Assembly (NCBI GenBank): GCA_963718405.1
Contig: CAVQYZ010000004.1
Span: 124,001-188,000, forward strand
Direction: 5' to 3'
DNA length: 64,000 nt
From: Bog-756 sp963718405
GTDB lineage: Bacteria; Actinomycetota; Acidimicrobiia; Acidimicrobiales; RAAP-2
Shown here: positions 9,139 to 17,786 of the stretch, one piece after another
Numbering within the stretch: position 1 is the stretch's first letter
Layout of the letters: every line of letters begins with the position of its first letter
Notes under the pieces: generated by a model
The model's input: the letters and a program-made list of their open reading frames with translations, nothing else
Databases searched by the model: none
Told to the model about the DNA's origin: nothing
Program-made: the position numbers and the translations under genes

Positions 9139-9445
9139 CCAGCTCCTGTCGTCGTCCCTCGCTCATCTTGTACTTGGCGCCGACTGCGGGAAGCGTTTCA
9201 GCTGATTTCGGCGATCAGGGTGCTGTGGGCACATTCCGGGTCGATCGACCGCGGAAGCTAACTTGCGGAACTACCGCAGTTCGAGATGGTCCTCAGCTGA
9301 CTCAGCTGAGGATCATCCACGATCGAGCGAGTTCCGACGTACTCGGCTCCGCGGACTGAGGGTCTGGCGAAATCAGGCCCCAGCTGGATCGATTGAAGAT
9401 GTTGGCCAGTCCTCGGCCAGCTCAATCCAGTATCGAGTGCAACCC
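9139..9445. other. 307-bp intergenic region upstream of the sigma factor
   Basis: No coding frame supported. It contains the palindrome at 9290-9312 and a nearby imperfect hairpin around AACTTGCGG and CCGCAGTT. It separates the end of the MMPL gene from the sigma operon on the same strand, so it should hold both a terminator and the sigma promoter. Confidence 0.45.
9290..9312. promoter_or_regulatory. 23-bp perfect odd-length palindrome
   Basis: Eleven-base arms TCCTCAGCTGA and TCAGCTGAGGA around a single central C. It lies about 150 bp upstream of the sigma-factor start and about 135 bp downstream of the MMPL stop. It could be an operator for a dimeric regulator or the stem of an MMPL terminator; no T tract follows on the minus strand. 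Confidence 0.45.
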
Positions 9446-11689
9446 TCAGACTGACGATGCCTCAACGGTCATGGCACCCTGTGGGGCCACGTCGACCTCG
9501 ACCCCGAGTTTGGGGACGACCCGGTCCAGCCACGAGGGCATCCACCAGTTGGCTCGGCCCAGGAGCTCCATGATGGACGGCACCAGCACCATGCGCACCA
9601 GGGTGGCGTCGATGAAGATGGCCGCGGCCAGGCCCAGGCCGAACACCTTGAGGACATGGAGAGGGTCACCGATCACAAACGAGCCGAACACGCAGACCAT
9701 GATGGCGGCCGCGGCGGTAATGACCCGGGCCGTCTTGGCCAATCCGTCGGCCACGGCACTCGAGTTGTCACCGGTCCGTCGCCACTCCTCGCGAATCCGG
9801 GACAGCAGGAACACCTCGTAGTCCATGGAGAGCCCGAACAGGATGGTGAACATCATGAGTGGGATCCACGGATCGATGGGGCCGGTGGATCCGATCCCGA
9901 TCACACTGCCGAGCCAGCCCCACTGGAACACTGCCACGATCACCCCGTAAGCGGCCCCGACCGACAACATATTGACGATCACCGCTTTCAACGGAATGGC
10001 CAACGAGCGGAACACGGCCATCAGCAGCAGGAAGGCCAACAGGAGAACCACGGCGATCACCCATACCAACCGGGACGACAGGTAGGCGGAGGCGTCGATC
10101 GACCCGGCTGTCTCCCCGCCCACGTATGCCGCCACCCCGGTTCCAGCCGTCGCCGCGGGGATGGCGTCGTTGCGCAAGGTGTGGACGATGGCCTCGGTCT
10201 GAGCCGCCTGGGGGGACGTCGCCGGGTAGGCGATGATGACGGCGTCGTGGCCCGACGCCGAGTACTGGACCGGGGTGGCGAAAACCACGCCCGGGGTGGC
10301 GGCCACCTTGGCCCGTAGGGTCTCCACGGCGGCCTTCTGGCCGTCGGGCACCGAGGCCGCCACGATCAGCGGGCCGTTGAATCCGGGGCCGAATCCGCTG
10401 GCCAAGGCGTCGAACGCCTGGCGGGTGGTGGACGACGTCGGATCGTTGCCGGCGTCGGTGAAGGCCAGGCGCATGGAGAAGAAGGGGATGATCAGCACCA
10501 GCAGGCAGAGCAAGGCGGTACCGCCGGCAATGATCGGATGTCGTTGGACGGTCCGGCTCCATCGGTACCAGAAGCTCCGGGCCGAGGGCTCGGCACCGCT
10601 CTGGAGGAGGCCGGGCACGTGAAGCTTGTCGACGGCCAGGCCCGCGAAGCCCAGCATGGCCGGCAGCAGGGTAATGGCGGCGGCCATGACCAGCACCACG
10701 GCGGCGATCGCCCCGACGGCCAGACCTCGCATGAAGGGCAGCTGCAGGATGAAGAGGCCGAGCAGCGAGAGGATCACCGTGGAACCGGCAAACACCACGG
10801 ACCGGCCCGAGGTGGCCAACGAGACCGCGGTGGCCTCACGGGGAGTCCGGCCTTCGGCCAGACCCTGACGGTAGCGGGTGACGATGAACAGGGCGTAGTC
10901 AATGCCCACGCCGAGCCCGATCATGGCCATCATCTCGGGGGCGAAGGTCGGCGTGGTGATCACATGGGAGAGTAAATCCAGCACCGCGAAGGCGATGGCG
11001 ATCCCGAACAGCGCGGTGATGATGGGCAGGCCCATGGCCACGACAGAACCGAAGGCCAGCAACATGATGATGATGGCGGCGAGGATGCCGATGCCCTCAC
11101 TGGACCCGGGCTTCCCTCCGGCCACCAGGCTGATGGCCTGACCCCCGAGCGCCACCTGGTAACCGGGAGCAGCGAAGGACTGAGCAGTGGTGATCACCTT
11201 GTTGATGGCAGCCTGGGGCAGGTTCCCGGCGATCTCGTCGAACTGCACCTGGACGTAGGCGATGTGTCCGTCGGAAGAGATCTGGTGCGCCCCGGCTGCG
11301 GTGAAGGGACTTATCACCTCGGACACATGAGCCAGTGGGGTCAGGGCGCTCACCATCCTGGCCGTCCGGTCCTGCACTGCCGCGGCGCTGATCGGCCCGG
11401 TCGAGGTGATGACCACCTGGGCGGGACTGCCCTTTTCGGCCGGGAAGGCTTGGTTCAGGATCTGCTGGACCGGTTGCGCGCCACCGGTGAGATTGTTGGA
11501 GAAATTGCTCCCTGCGGCCTGGGCCAACACATTGGACCCCACCAACGCCACCAGCCAGATGATCAGTACCCACCAACGGTGGTCGTGGCACCAACCGGCG
11601 ATCCGAGCTATCCCGCTCTCTTCTGCCGGCCTCGATGGGGGTCGATCGTGCGAGGCGCGTTCATCAACTCTGGTGGACGTGGTCGTCAT
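9446..11689 (-). CDS. MMPL/RND-superfamily membrane exporter
   Basis: 747 residues with two repeated halves typical of MMPL proteins. Each half has one helix, a large extracellular domain and a bundle of five or six helices. Helices include WWVLIIWLVALVGSNVLA near residue 40, a GILAAIIIMLLAFGSVVAMG block near 200, and a second block from about 540 to 720. A characteristic motif is GLGVGIDYALFIVTRYRQG in the first half, matched by LFGLSMDYEVFLLSRIREEW in the second. Family members export lipids or other hydrophobic compounds using the proton gradient. It stands alone with no adjacent regulator, so the substrate is unknown. Confidence 0.93.
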   Translation of the reverse strand: MTTTSTRVDERASHDRPPSRPAEESGIARIAGWCHDHRWWVLIIWLVALVGSNVLAQAAGSNFSNNLTGGAQPVQQILNQAFPAEKGSPAQVVITSTGPISAAAVQDRTARMVSALTPLAHVSEVISPFTAAGAHQISSDGHIAYVQVQFDEIAGNLPQAAINKVITTAQSFAAPGYQVALGGQAISLVAGGKPGSSEGIGILAAIIIMLLAFGSVVAMGLPIITALFGIAIAFAVLDLLSHVITTPTFAPEMMAMIGLGVGIDYALFIVTRYRQGLAEGRTPREATAVSLATSGRSVVFAGSTVILSLLGLFILQLPFMRGLAVGAIAAVVLVMAAAITLLPAMLGFAGLAVDKLHVPGLLQSGAEPSARSFWYRWSRTVQRHPIIAGGTALLCLLVLIIPFFSMRLAFTDAGNDPTSSTTRQAFDALASGFGPGFNGPLIVAASVPDGQKAAVETLRAKVAATPGVVFATPVQYSASGHDAVIIAYPATSPQAAQTEAIVHTLRNDAIPAATAGTGVAAYVGGETAGSIDASAYLSSRLVWVIAVVLLLAFLLLMAVFRSLAIPLKAVIVNMLSVGAAYGVIVAVFQWGWLGSVIGIGSTGPIDPWIPLMMFTILFGLSMDYEVFLLSRIREEWRRTGDNSSAVADGLAKTARVITAAAAIMVCVFGSFVIGDPLHVLKVFGLGLAAAIFIDATLVRMVLVPSIMELLGRANWWMPSWLDRVVPKLGVEVDVAPQGAMTVEASSV

Positions 11690-11902
11690 GCCAGGCCTTT
11701 CGGAGGGATCGGAGATCAGACCTCAACCGAAGAATAGCGGTCCCCCCGCTGCTGACCAGCCATCGAGCAGGTTCAAGAAGTCCGCACGCCGCGGCGCTCG
11801 CAACGGGCCAACTCTGCCGTGATCGCCCGGACCTCAGCTCCGTCAGCCCAGGACGACGGCCCTCAGAGCGATGAGACGAACGTGCAGGATGCCGCTCAGC
11901 AC

Positions 11903-13960
11903 CTAACTGGCGCAACTTGTGGTGGTCGGCGGCCCGTTGGTGCCGGACGTGCCCGTCGGGACATAGGGGTCGGGGTTGGGATCACCGGCGAACCGATCGC
12001 TTATCCAGGTGACCATGTCGTTCATCGAGATCGGGATCACTCCGGCGTGGCTCTGCCCGGGGTAGATCCACCGTTCGACGTCCTGCCCGATGGAGCACTC
12101 GTGCTGCTTGAGCAGCTGGGTGGTGATGACGGGGATCTGTTCGTCGGCGCCGCCCTGAATGATCAGCAACGGGGCACTACTCGGTTTGGTGAAGTTCCCC
12201 GGATCATTGGCCTGTAGCAACGGCTTCCAAGCGGGGACGGTGAAGGGGTCCGTCGGGACGTACGAGGCCAGATGGAGCGGGTTGAGTTTCTGGGCCAGAA
12301 AGTCCGAACAGCCCTGTCCGAGGAGTGGGAGGAGCGCCAGGCCCGGGGGCGTGATGATGTCGGACAGTGGGGCGGTGGCGTTGCCGTAGGCGACATTGAA
12401 GCCGGCGCCGGCCATGAACAGGTAGAACTGGTACGGGCTCCCGGTCAGGAAGGCGTAGATGGCCTCGAACTGGGAAGGGGGCGCTCCAGCCACCGTGCCT
12501 TGGAGATGGAGCTCAGGGGCGTAGGAAGCCGCGATGTTCAGTCCGAACATCGCCGTCTGGCCACCCTCCGAGTGACCCCAGATCACGTAGTTCGAGCTGG
12601 CGTGAGCGGCTGGGAGCTCTCGCGCCGCCTTGACGATGTCGATCATGTTGCGGGCCGCGCTGACCCCGGCCAGGTACGGCATGATTCCAGGGGTGCCCTC
12701 ACCCTGGTAGTCGCTGGCCGTGACCTCCCAGCCTTTGTCCAGGAGCTGGTTCTGGAGCGGGACCGCAGATGACGGTTGGAGTGACGGAGCGCAGACCGGA
12801 GCCATCCCGTTCGTCCCGTGACCCCACGTGACCACCGGGTACCCGCCGACCGGGGCGGGCGAGGTCGGCACCATGATGAGTCCGGTGACGGCCACGGGCT
12901 TTCCGAGCTCTGTCTCCGAGAGGTACATGACCAGGTAGACGGTGCCGTCGATGCCGGGGGCCGCGATCTGCTCGGCCTTCATCAGCGTCCCTGGTGGACC
13001 GGAGGGCAACTGGGTGGGCACGGAGTAGAACGACGGGAGCCCTGCGGCCAACACCGATCCGGTGGTCGCCCCGGACAGCGACACGCCCACGATGGGAGCG
13101 TTGAGGTGGGTGCTGCCGAGCGAACCGGCGAATGGGGCGTCGCCGAAGTTGAAGACGCCTCCGTCGGAAGTCGCCAGCCAGTAGCCGTGGCCGTCGGTCG
13201 TCGACGCCATGCCCACCACGGGCTGGTTGAGCGGCTTCCCGCCCGTGGAGCCGAGGAACGTGGCGTCGCCGAAGGCGAAGATGCCACCATCGGAGGCCAC
13301 CAGCCAGTAACCGAGGCCGTCTGCGGTCGACGCCATGCCGACGATCGGTCGGTTGAGGGCCTTTCCGCCCATAGAGCCGTAGAAGGTGGCGTTGATGTAC
13401 GAGAACCCGAACGAGAAGACCCCGCCGTCGGAGGCCACCAGCCAATAGCCGTTGCCGGTGGGATTGGGTGCGATGCCGACCACTGGCGCATTGAGATGGG
13501 TGCCTCCCATCGATCCGTAGAATCCGGCGTCGCCGAAGGCGAAGATGCCGCCATCGGAGGCGACCAGCCAGTAGCCGTGGCCGTCGTTGCTCGACGCCAT
13601 CCCGACGATCGGTGCATTGAGATGGGTACCCCCCATCGACCCGTAGAAGGCCGCATCGCCGAAGGAGAACACACCCCCGTCGGAGGCCACGGTCCAATAG
13701 CCCTGACCATCCGGGGTCGGAGCGGTGCCGACGATGGGTGCATTGAGTGCCATGCCGGCGGTCGACCCGCGGAACTTGGCTCCGCCGAACGAGAAGACCC
13801 CACCGTCGGATCCCACCAGGGTGTAGCCGGTCGAAGCCGACTGGTGCGGACTCGGGGTCGACGCCACCGCGGGGCCAGCCACCTCGCCGACCAGCGTGGC
13901 ACCGACCAAGATGATGGCGCTCACCACCACTACCCCGAGGATCCGAATCCGATCACGCAT
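11903..13960 (-). CDS. Secreted lipase fused to a 42-residue-repeat N-terminal domain
   Basis: About 685 residues. A signal peptide (RILGVVVVSAIILVGATLVG) is followed by roughly seven GYWLVASDGG/FAFGDA repeats to about residue 310. The C-terminal 350 residues are a secretory-lipase-like alpha/beta hydrolase (PF03583-like), with VTWGHGTNG, the nucleophile motif GHSEGG (near 455), an Asp in IQGGADEQIP and a His in YPGQSHAGV. It probably hydrolyses acyl esters outside the cell while the repeats bind a surface or substrate. ATG 13960 was chosen because GGGGGA lies upstream and the signal peptide starts there. DNA of the repeats has a 126-bp period except for one unit with four extra residues. Confidence 0.85.
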   Translation of the reverse strand: MRDRIRILGVVVVSAIILVGATLVGEVAGPAVASTPSPHQSASTGYTLVGSDGGVFSFGGAKFRGSTAGMALNAPIVGTAPTPDGQGYWTVASDGGVFSFGDAAFYGSMGGTHLNAPIVGMASSNDGHGYWLVASDGGIFAFGDAGFYGSMGGTHLNAPVVGIAPNPTGNGYWLVASDGGVFSFGFSYINATFYGSMGGKALNRPIVGMASTADGLGYWLVASDGGIFAFGDATFLGSTGGKPLNQPVVGMASTTDGHGYWLATSDGGVFNFGDAPFAGSLGSTHLNAPIVGVSLSGATTGSVLAAGLPSFYSVPTQLPSGPPGTLMKAEQIAAPGIDGTVYLVMYLSETELGKPVAVTGLIMVPTSPAPVGGYPVVTWGHGTNGMAPVCAPSLQPSSAVPLQNQLLDKGWEVTASDYQGEGTPGIMPYLAGVSAARNMIDIVKAARELPAAHASSNYVIWGHSEGGQTAMFGLNIAASYAPELHLQGTVAGAPPSQFEAIYAFLTGSPYQFYLFMAGAGFNVAYGNATAPLSDIITPPGLALLPLLGQGCSDFLAQKLNPLHLASYVPTDPFTVPAWKPLLQANDPGNFTKPSSAPLLIIQGGADEQIPVITTQLLKQHECSIGQDVERWIYPGQSHAGVIPISMNDMVTWISDRFAGDPNPDPYVPTGTSGTNGPPTTTSCAS

Positions 13961-14257
13961 GATTCCCCCACTCTCTGCTCCCCCGAGCATCGGGCCCGCT
14001 GAGCACATCAGCGGCCGCTCCCGAGGGTAGCACCGAGACCACGTTCAGTGGCCGGGTGCGCCGCGCCGCAGAGGAGGCTCGAGCCGGTAGCGGTCACAGC
14101 CGGCCGGGCTGGATCATTTCGGCCCCTCTTGGACCGGGAATCGGTCGACAAGAGGTCATGAGCGATGGGCTCCGTCCTCAGCTTGGCGCGCTGAGACTGG
14201 CCAGAATGATCTCCGCCGCCAAAGTCGTTGACTGGCTCTGGCGGCCGGTTCTTCCCG

Positions 14258-15886
14258 TCACCGATTGGCCATCCACTGCCTGGCATGCGTGAGCCGGCGC
14301 TCCAGTTGGTCGGACGTGGCTTCGCCGATCCGTTTGAGGCCGGCCAGTCGGTTCAGCTCGGCGTTCACCTGAGCGTGGGTCATCCCGGTCCTACGGGCCA
14401 GGTCCCGGGCCAGGGAGGTGTTGCTGGCCCGGAGGCGGGCCTTCTGTTCCATCAGGGTCTCTCCGGTGGCCGTGGCGTCGTCGGCCGGCCTGCCACCCCC
14501 AGGCAGGAGTGGGGGCGCCGGGAGCTCGAGGATCAGCGCCGGGTCTGGGTCACCGTCGTCCGGGTCCTCGTGAACCTCGTCTTCGGGCATGACCGCGTCC
14601 GTGGCGACGGCCGAGATCACCGCGAACAACGAGAGCTGTTCTTCCTCCACCGGCTCGTCGAAGGGCTCGGAGGTTCGATCGCCATCCACTTCGTCCGCCT
14701 GGGCGGAGCGTTCGTCCCGCCGGAGGCTGTGACGACGGTCGGCGGCGATGTCGAGTGCTGCAGAGCGCAGTCGGACGTCGTCGGGAATGAAGAGGTGGGC
14801 GGACTGTCGGCCCACGCCGGCCTGCCAACGGACGAACCGTCCGACCACCTGTCGGAAGAAGAGCTCTGTCGTGGTGGTGGTGGCGAAGACCCCGACGCGG
14901 AGGCGCGGGATGTCCACCCCCTCGGAGACCATCCGTACGGCCACCAGCCACGGGTCGTCGGAGGCGGTGAAGTCCAGGATCTTCTGGGAGGCCGCCGCGT
15001 CGTCGGATGTGGCCACCACCGCCCTGGCCCGGAGACGCCGGCGAATCAGCTCGGCGATGCCGTGGGCGTGTTCCTGGTCAGAAGCCACCACCAGGCCACC
15101 GGCCTGGGAGTGGTGCTCCCGCACCGAGCACAACCGGGCATGGGCGGCGCTCAGGACGTCGGACAGCCATTCGCCATCGAGCGACAGGGCCGCCCTCAGG
15201 CGCTGGTTGGCCCGAGGCCCGTCCAAGGCGTCGTCGAACCCGGCTTCGTAGACCGATCCGTCGGAGGCCGACCACTCCATATGTCCGTTGGTCCGGGGGA
15301 AGTAGATGGGCCGCACCACGCGGCGGTCAGCCAGGGCCGGACCGTACCCGTACTCGAAGTCCGGAATCGCCTCGTCGAACTCGTAGCGCACGAAGGGGAT
15401 CGAGCGGGTGTCGGACCGGAAGGGAGTACCGGAGAGGGAAAGCCGTCTGCCGGCGCCCTCGAAGGCAATCTGGAGAGCCTCACCCCAGGCCCGGTCATCG
15501 CCGGCATGGTGGATCTCGTCGAGGACCACGAACGCCCCGGACGCCCGACGGGCCATGGCCTCAGGGGCCGACGCCACCTGTTGGTAGGTGGTCACGATCC
15601 CGTGCATGTCCGAGGGAAAGGCTCCGTGGGAAGGGGCCCATCCCGCCTCGAGGTGCAGGTCGAGAGCCGCCGCGGCCCGGGCCCACTGGAACTTGAGGTG
15701 GGCGGTGGGGACAACCACGATCAAACGGGCACGAGATCGAGCCAGCGATCGTCGCGCCGCGGCCAGCGCGAGCGTGGTCTTCCCTGCTCCCGGGGTGGCC
15801 ACGGCCAGGAAGTTTGCTTCCGGGGATCGCTCCAACTGGTCGAGGGCGGCGAGCTGCCAGGGCCGGAGCCGGATGGATTTGGCCAT
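14258..15886 (-). CDS. Superfamily 2 DEAD/DEAH-type helicase
   Basis: 542 residues. Near the N-terminus there is a Q-like RPWQLAALDQ segment, then Walker A ATPGAGKTTLA (about 29-39), a PTAHLKFQW motif Ia region, Walker B VLDEIHHAGDD (about 119), LSGTPFRSDT (motif III), and in the second RecA domain VSEGVDIPRLRVGVFATTT and VVGRFVRWQ (motifs V and VI). The C-terminal ~150 residues are acidic and end with a small helical region. It resembles the helicase subunits related to type III restriction and UvrB enzymes, but no nuclease or methyltransferase partner adjoins it. It probably unwinds or translocates on nucleic acid. Confidence 0.88.
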   Translation of the reverse strand: MAKSIRLRPWQLAALDQLERSPEANFLAVATPGAGKTTLALAAARRSLARSRARLIVVVPTAHLKFQWARAAAALDLHLEAGWAPSHGAFPSDMHGIVTTYQQVASAPEAMARRASGAFVVLDEIHHAGDDRAWGEALQIAFEGAGRRLSLSGTPFRSDTRSIPFVRYEFDEAIPDFEYGYGPALADRRVVRPIYFPRTNGHMEWSASDGSVYEAGFDDALDGPRANQRLRAALSLDGEWLSDVLSAAHARLCSVREHHSQAGGLVVASDQEHAHGIAELIRRRLRARAVVATSDDAAASQKILDFTASDDPWLVAVRMVSEGVDIPRLRVGVFATTTTTELFFRQVVGRFVRWQAGVGRQSAHLFIPDDVRLRSAALDIAADRRHSLRRDERSAQADEVDGDRTSEPFDEPVEEEQLSLFAVISAVATDAVMPEDEVHEDPDDGDPDPALILELPAPPLLPGGGRPADDATATGETLMEQKARLRASNTSLARDLARRTGMTHAQVNAELNRLAGLKRIGEATSDQLERRLTHARQWMANR

Positions 15887-16239
15887 TTAGCGGGAGACGA
15901 TCTGGCCGCGGACGCCCAGGCTGGGCGGGTGGGCTGCCGTGGCGTGATGGGTGATGGCGAGGGGCATCGTTGAGAGGGGGGTCCTGCGGGAAAGGTGATC
16001 GTACCGATCGGGTGCGACGGGCTGGTGGAATCCAGCCCTGGCACGGTGCGTGGCGGTGACGGATGACGCTACAGGCCGAGGGAAGGGCTTCTGACCCGTC
16101 GAATGTGATGACCGGAGGGACCTGCAACTACGCCGTTGCCCTCGGCGTCAGAGCCATGCCCTGGTAGCTCTACCCTCGGTCGACGGGCTCAGGCGCAGAA
16201 TCCCGGTGTGTTGACATGGCCCGGTCGGCGCTGCCGCCG
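15887..16239. other. 353-bp region without a recognised gene
   Basis: No frame shows coding character and no tRNA-like fold was seen. It lies upstream of the helicase start and downstream of the minus-strand membrane-protein gene, so it probably holds a terminator and the helicase promoter, neither of which could be pinned down. Confidence 0.4.
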
Positions 16240-16800
16240 TCAGTCGCCTTGGACGCCGCGATTCCACCATGCAGGCCTGGTGGCGGCCTGATCGACCAGC
16301 CACGAGAAGTGGTGCTTGGCCGAAAGGCGTAAGAGCGGCAGAGCCACCAAGCCCAGGAGGGCCCAACGGCGGTCACGCCGAGGAATCTCGAGTGCCACCG
16401 AGAGCACCGATGCCGCCGCCCAACCGTAGAGGAGCGTGTTGTAAGCAGGGAGCTTGGAGTCGCCAAGTCCTTCCGCCTCAGCCAGCACCGGTAGCCCCAA
16501 AGCGCTTCGTCGCCACGGCCAGATGAGGAAGTGGACGATGGCGCCTCCAAGCGCGGCGCCCGACCACACGGCGAGCAACTTGTCCCATCGCTTGTCACCC
16601 TTGGCGGCCAAGGCGATCCAGGCGGGAATCTGCGTTCCCCAGAAGGCGCTGGCTCCGACAAGACCGAGTTCCGGCTGCCCGACCAGCCCGACGCCGCTGG
16701 ACAACTCAAAGCCATGATGGGCGGCGGTGAGAGCGGCGGTAAGCATGGTCCACGGCCGCTGAAGGGCGGTATCGGCCCGGGTCTCGTTCATGAGCACCAT
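16240..16800 (-). CDS. Polytopic membrane protein of unknown function
   Basis: 186 residues starting MVLMNETRADTAL, with four or five probable helices: LTAALTAAHHGFEL, LGLVGASAFWGTQIPAWIAL, LLAVWSGAALGGAIVHFLIW, LYGWAAASVLSVALEI and WALLGLVALPLLRL. GGAGGTCAA precedes ATG 16800, fixing the start. It is divergent from the XRE regulator gene and shares with it the palindrome at 16815-16836, which overlaps its leader region. No family is recognised. Confidence 0.75.
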   Translation of the reverse strand: MVLMNETRADTALQRPWTMLTAALTAAHHGFELSSGVGLVGQPELGLVGASAFWGTQIPAWIALAAKGDKRWDKLLAVWSGAALGGAIVHFLIWPWRRSALGLPVLAEAEGLGDSKLPAYNTLLYGWAAASVLSVALEIPRRDRRWALLGLVALPLLRLSAKHHFSWLVDQAATRPAWWNRGVQGD

Positions 16801-16814
16801 TTGACCTCCAATGC

Positions 16815-16836
16815 ATGGTATCTGATCTGATACCAT
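16815..16836. promoter_or_regulatory. Palindromic operator between divergent genes
   Basis: Eight-base arms ATGGTATC and GATACCAT around TGATCT. It ends six bases before the GTG start of the XRE-type regulator and starts 15 bases before the start of the divergent membrane protein. Position and symmetry suggest autorepression by the dimeric XRE protein. Confidence 0.65.
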
Positions 16837-16842
16837 AGGGAC

Positions 16843-17157
16843 GTGGATGCGGGACTGATCATCCGAACGGCCAGGAGGCAATCTCGGCTGAGCCTCCGTG
16901 CTCTTGCCGCTCGGGCCGGAACGTCGCATGCGACCCTCTCGGCCTATGAGAGCGGTCGGGTCGATCCGACGACGACGGTATTCATGCGGATCATCGGGGC
17001 GACGGGACACTCGCTGGAATCGTCCCTCCTCGCAGCTCCCCCTGATATCGAAGGAATGACCCGCGGCGAGGAGCTGATCGCCGTCCTCGAGTTGGCCGAA
17101 CAGTTTCCTGCCCGTCATGCACCCGAGCTGGAGTTCCCGCTCTTCGGGGCGATATGA
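16843..17157 (+). CDS. XRE-family helix-turn-helix protein, probable antitoxin/autorepressor
   Basis: 104 residues from a GTG start. The N-terminal 60 residues form a classic Cro/CI-type HTH: LIIRTARRQSRLSLRALAAR, then AGTSHATLSAYESGRV. The C-terminal 40 residues are a short partner-binding-like tail. The stop overlaps the start of the next gene as ATGA, so the two are translationally coupled. The immediately upstream palindrome suggests autoregulation. In this arrangement, regulator first and nucleotidyltransferase second, it probably acts as an antitoxin; that is inference from organisation. Confidence 0.85.
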   Translation: MDAGLIIRTARRQSRLSLRALAARAGTSHATLSAYESGRVDPTTTVFMRIIGATGHSLESSLLAAPPDIEGMTRGEELIAVLELAEQFPARHAPELEFPLFGAI

Positions 17158-17702
17158 CCTCGATCGTCGACAAGATCCTGGTGATCAGCGAGGGGCTGGA
17201 CAGCCAGCGGCTCCCTCACGCTTTCGGCGGTGCGCTGGCGTTGGCCTTTTGCACCGAGCGAGCCCGGGGCACCATCGATATCGATGTGAATGTCTTCGTC
17301 ACTCCAGATCAGGCCGGCAGGGTGGTGAGCGCGTTATCACCCCCCGTGAGCCATTCGGACCAAGACCTCGCGGTCCTCGAACGGGACGGGCAGATCCGGC
17401 TGTGGTGGGAGCAGACGCCCGTCGACATCTTCCTCAACACGACCGATTTCCATCTTCAGGCAGCACAGCGTCGTCAACTGCATCAGTTCGGCGGCCGGCT
17501 GATCCCATTCCTCGGCTGTTCCGATCTGGCCGTCTTCAAGGCTTTCTTCAACAGGACGAAGGACTGGGCGGACCTGGAGGAGATGATCACTATTCAGTCG
17601 CTCAACGTCGATCAGACGCTCGGGGTGTTGGTGCGCTACCGCGGGGCGGATGACGAACGCGTCGGGAGACTCCGATCCCTGACCATCCCCGAAAGGGGAT
17701 AG
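17154..17702 (+). CDS. Nucleotidyltransferase-fold protein (AbiEii/MenT-like toxin candidate)
   Basis: 182 residues. The nucleotidyltransferase signature is visible as GGALALAFCTE (about 25-35, replacing the canonical GS), IDIDVNVF with the two metal-binding Asp residues (42 and 44) and PVDIFL with a third Asp (about 91). Later FLGCSDLAVFKAFFNRTKDW matches the helical segment seen in AbiEii-type and related proteins. Such enzymes add nucleotides to RNA or other targets and often act as toxins. It overlaps the XRE gene by four bases. Function as a toxin is inferred. Confidence 0.78.
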   Translation: MTSIVDKILVISEGLDSQRLPHAFGGALALAFCTERARGTIDIDVNVFVTPDQAGRVVSALSPPVSHSDQDLAVLERDGQIRLWWEQTPVDIFLNTTDFHLQAAQRRQLHQFGGRLIPFLGCSDLAVFKAFFNRTKDWADLEEMITIQSLNVDQTLGVLVRYRGADDERVGRLRSLTIPERG

Positions 17703-17786
17703 CGACAAATCTGAGCCTGCATGGATCGGGCAGGGTCGCCGTTCCCGTCTCTGGCTCAACGGATCAGGATGTCTAAGCTCCGGCTC

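Noticed and set aside
9469..11600. Long open frames on the opposite strand of the MMPL gene
   Set aside because: They are Pro/Arg/Ala/Gly-rich shadows produced by high G+C content; the MMPL frame carries the family motifs.
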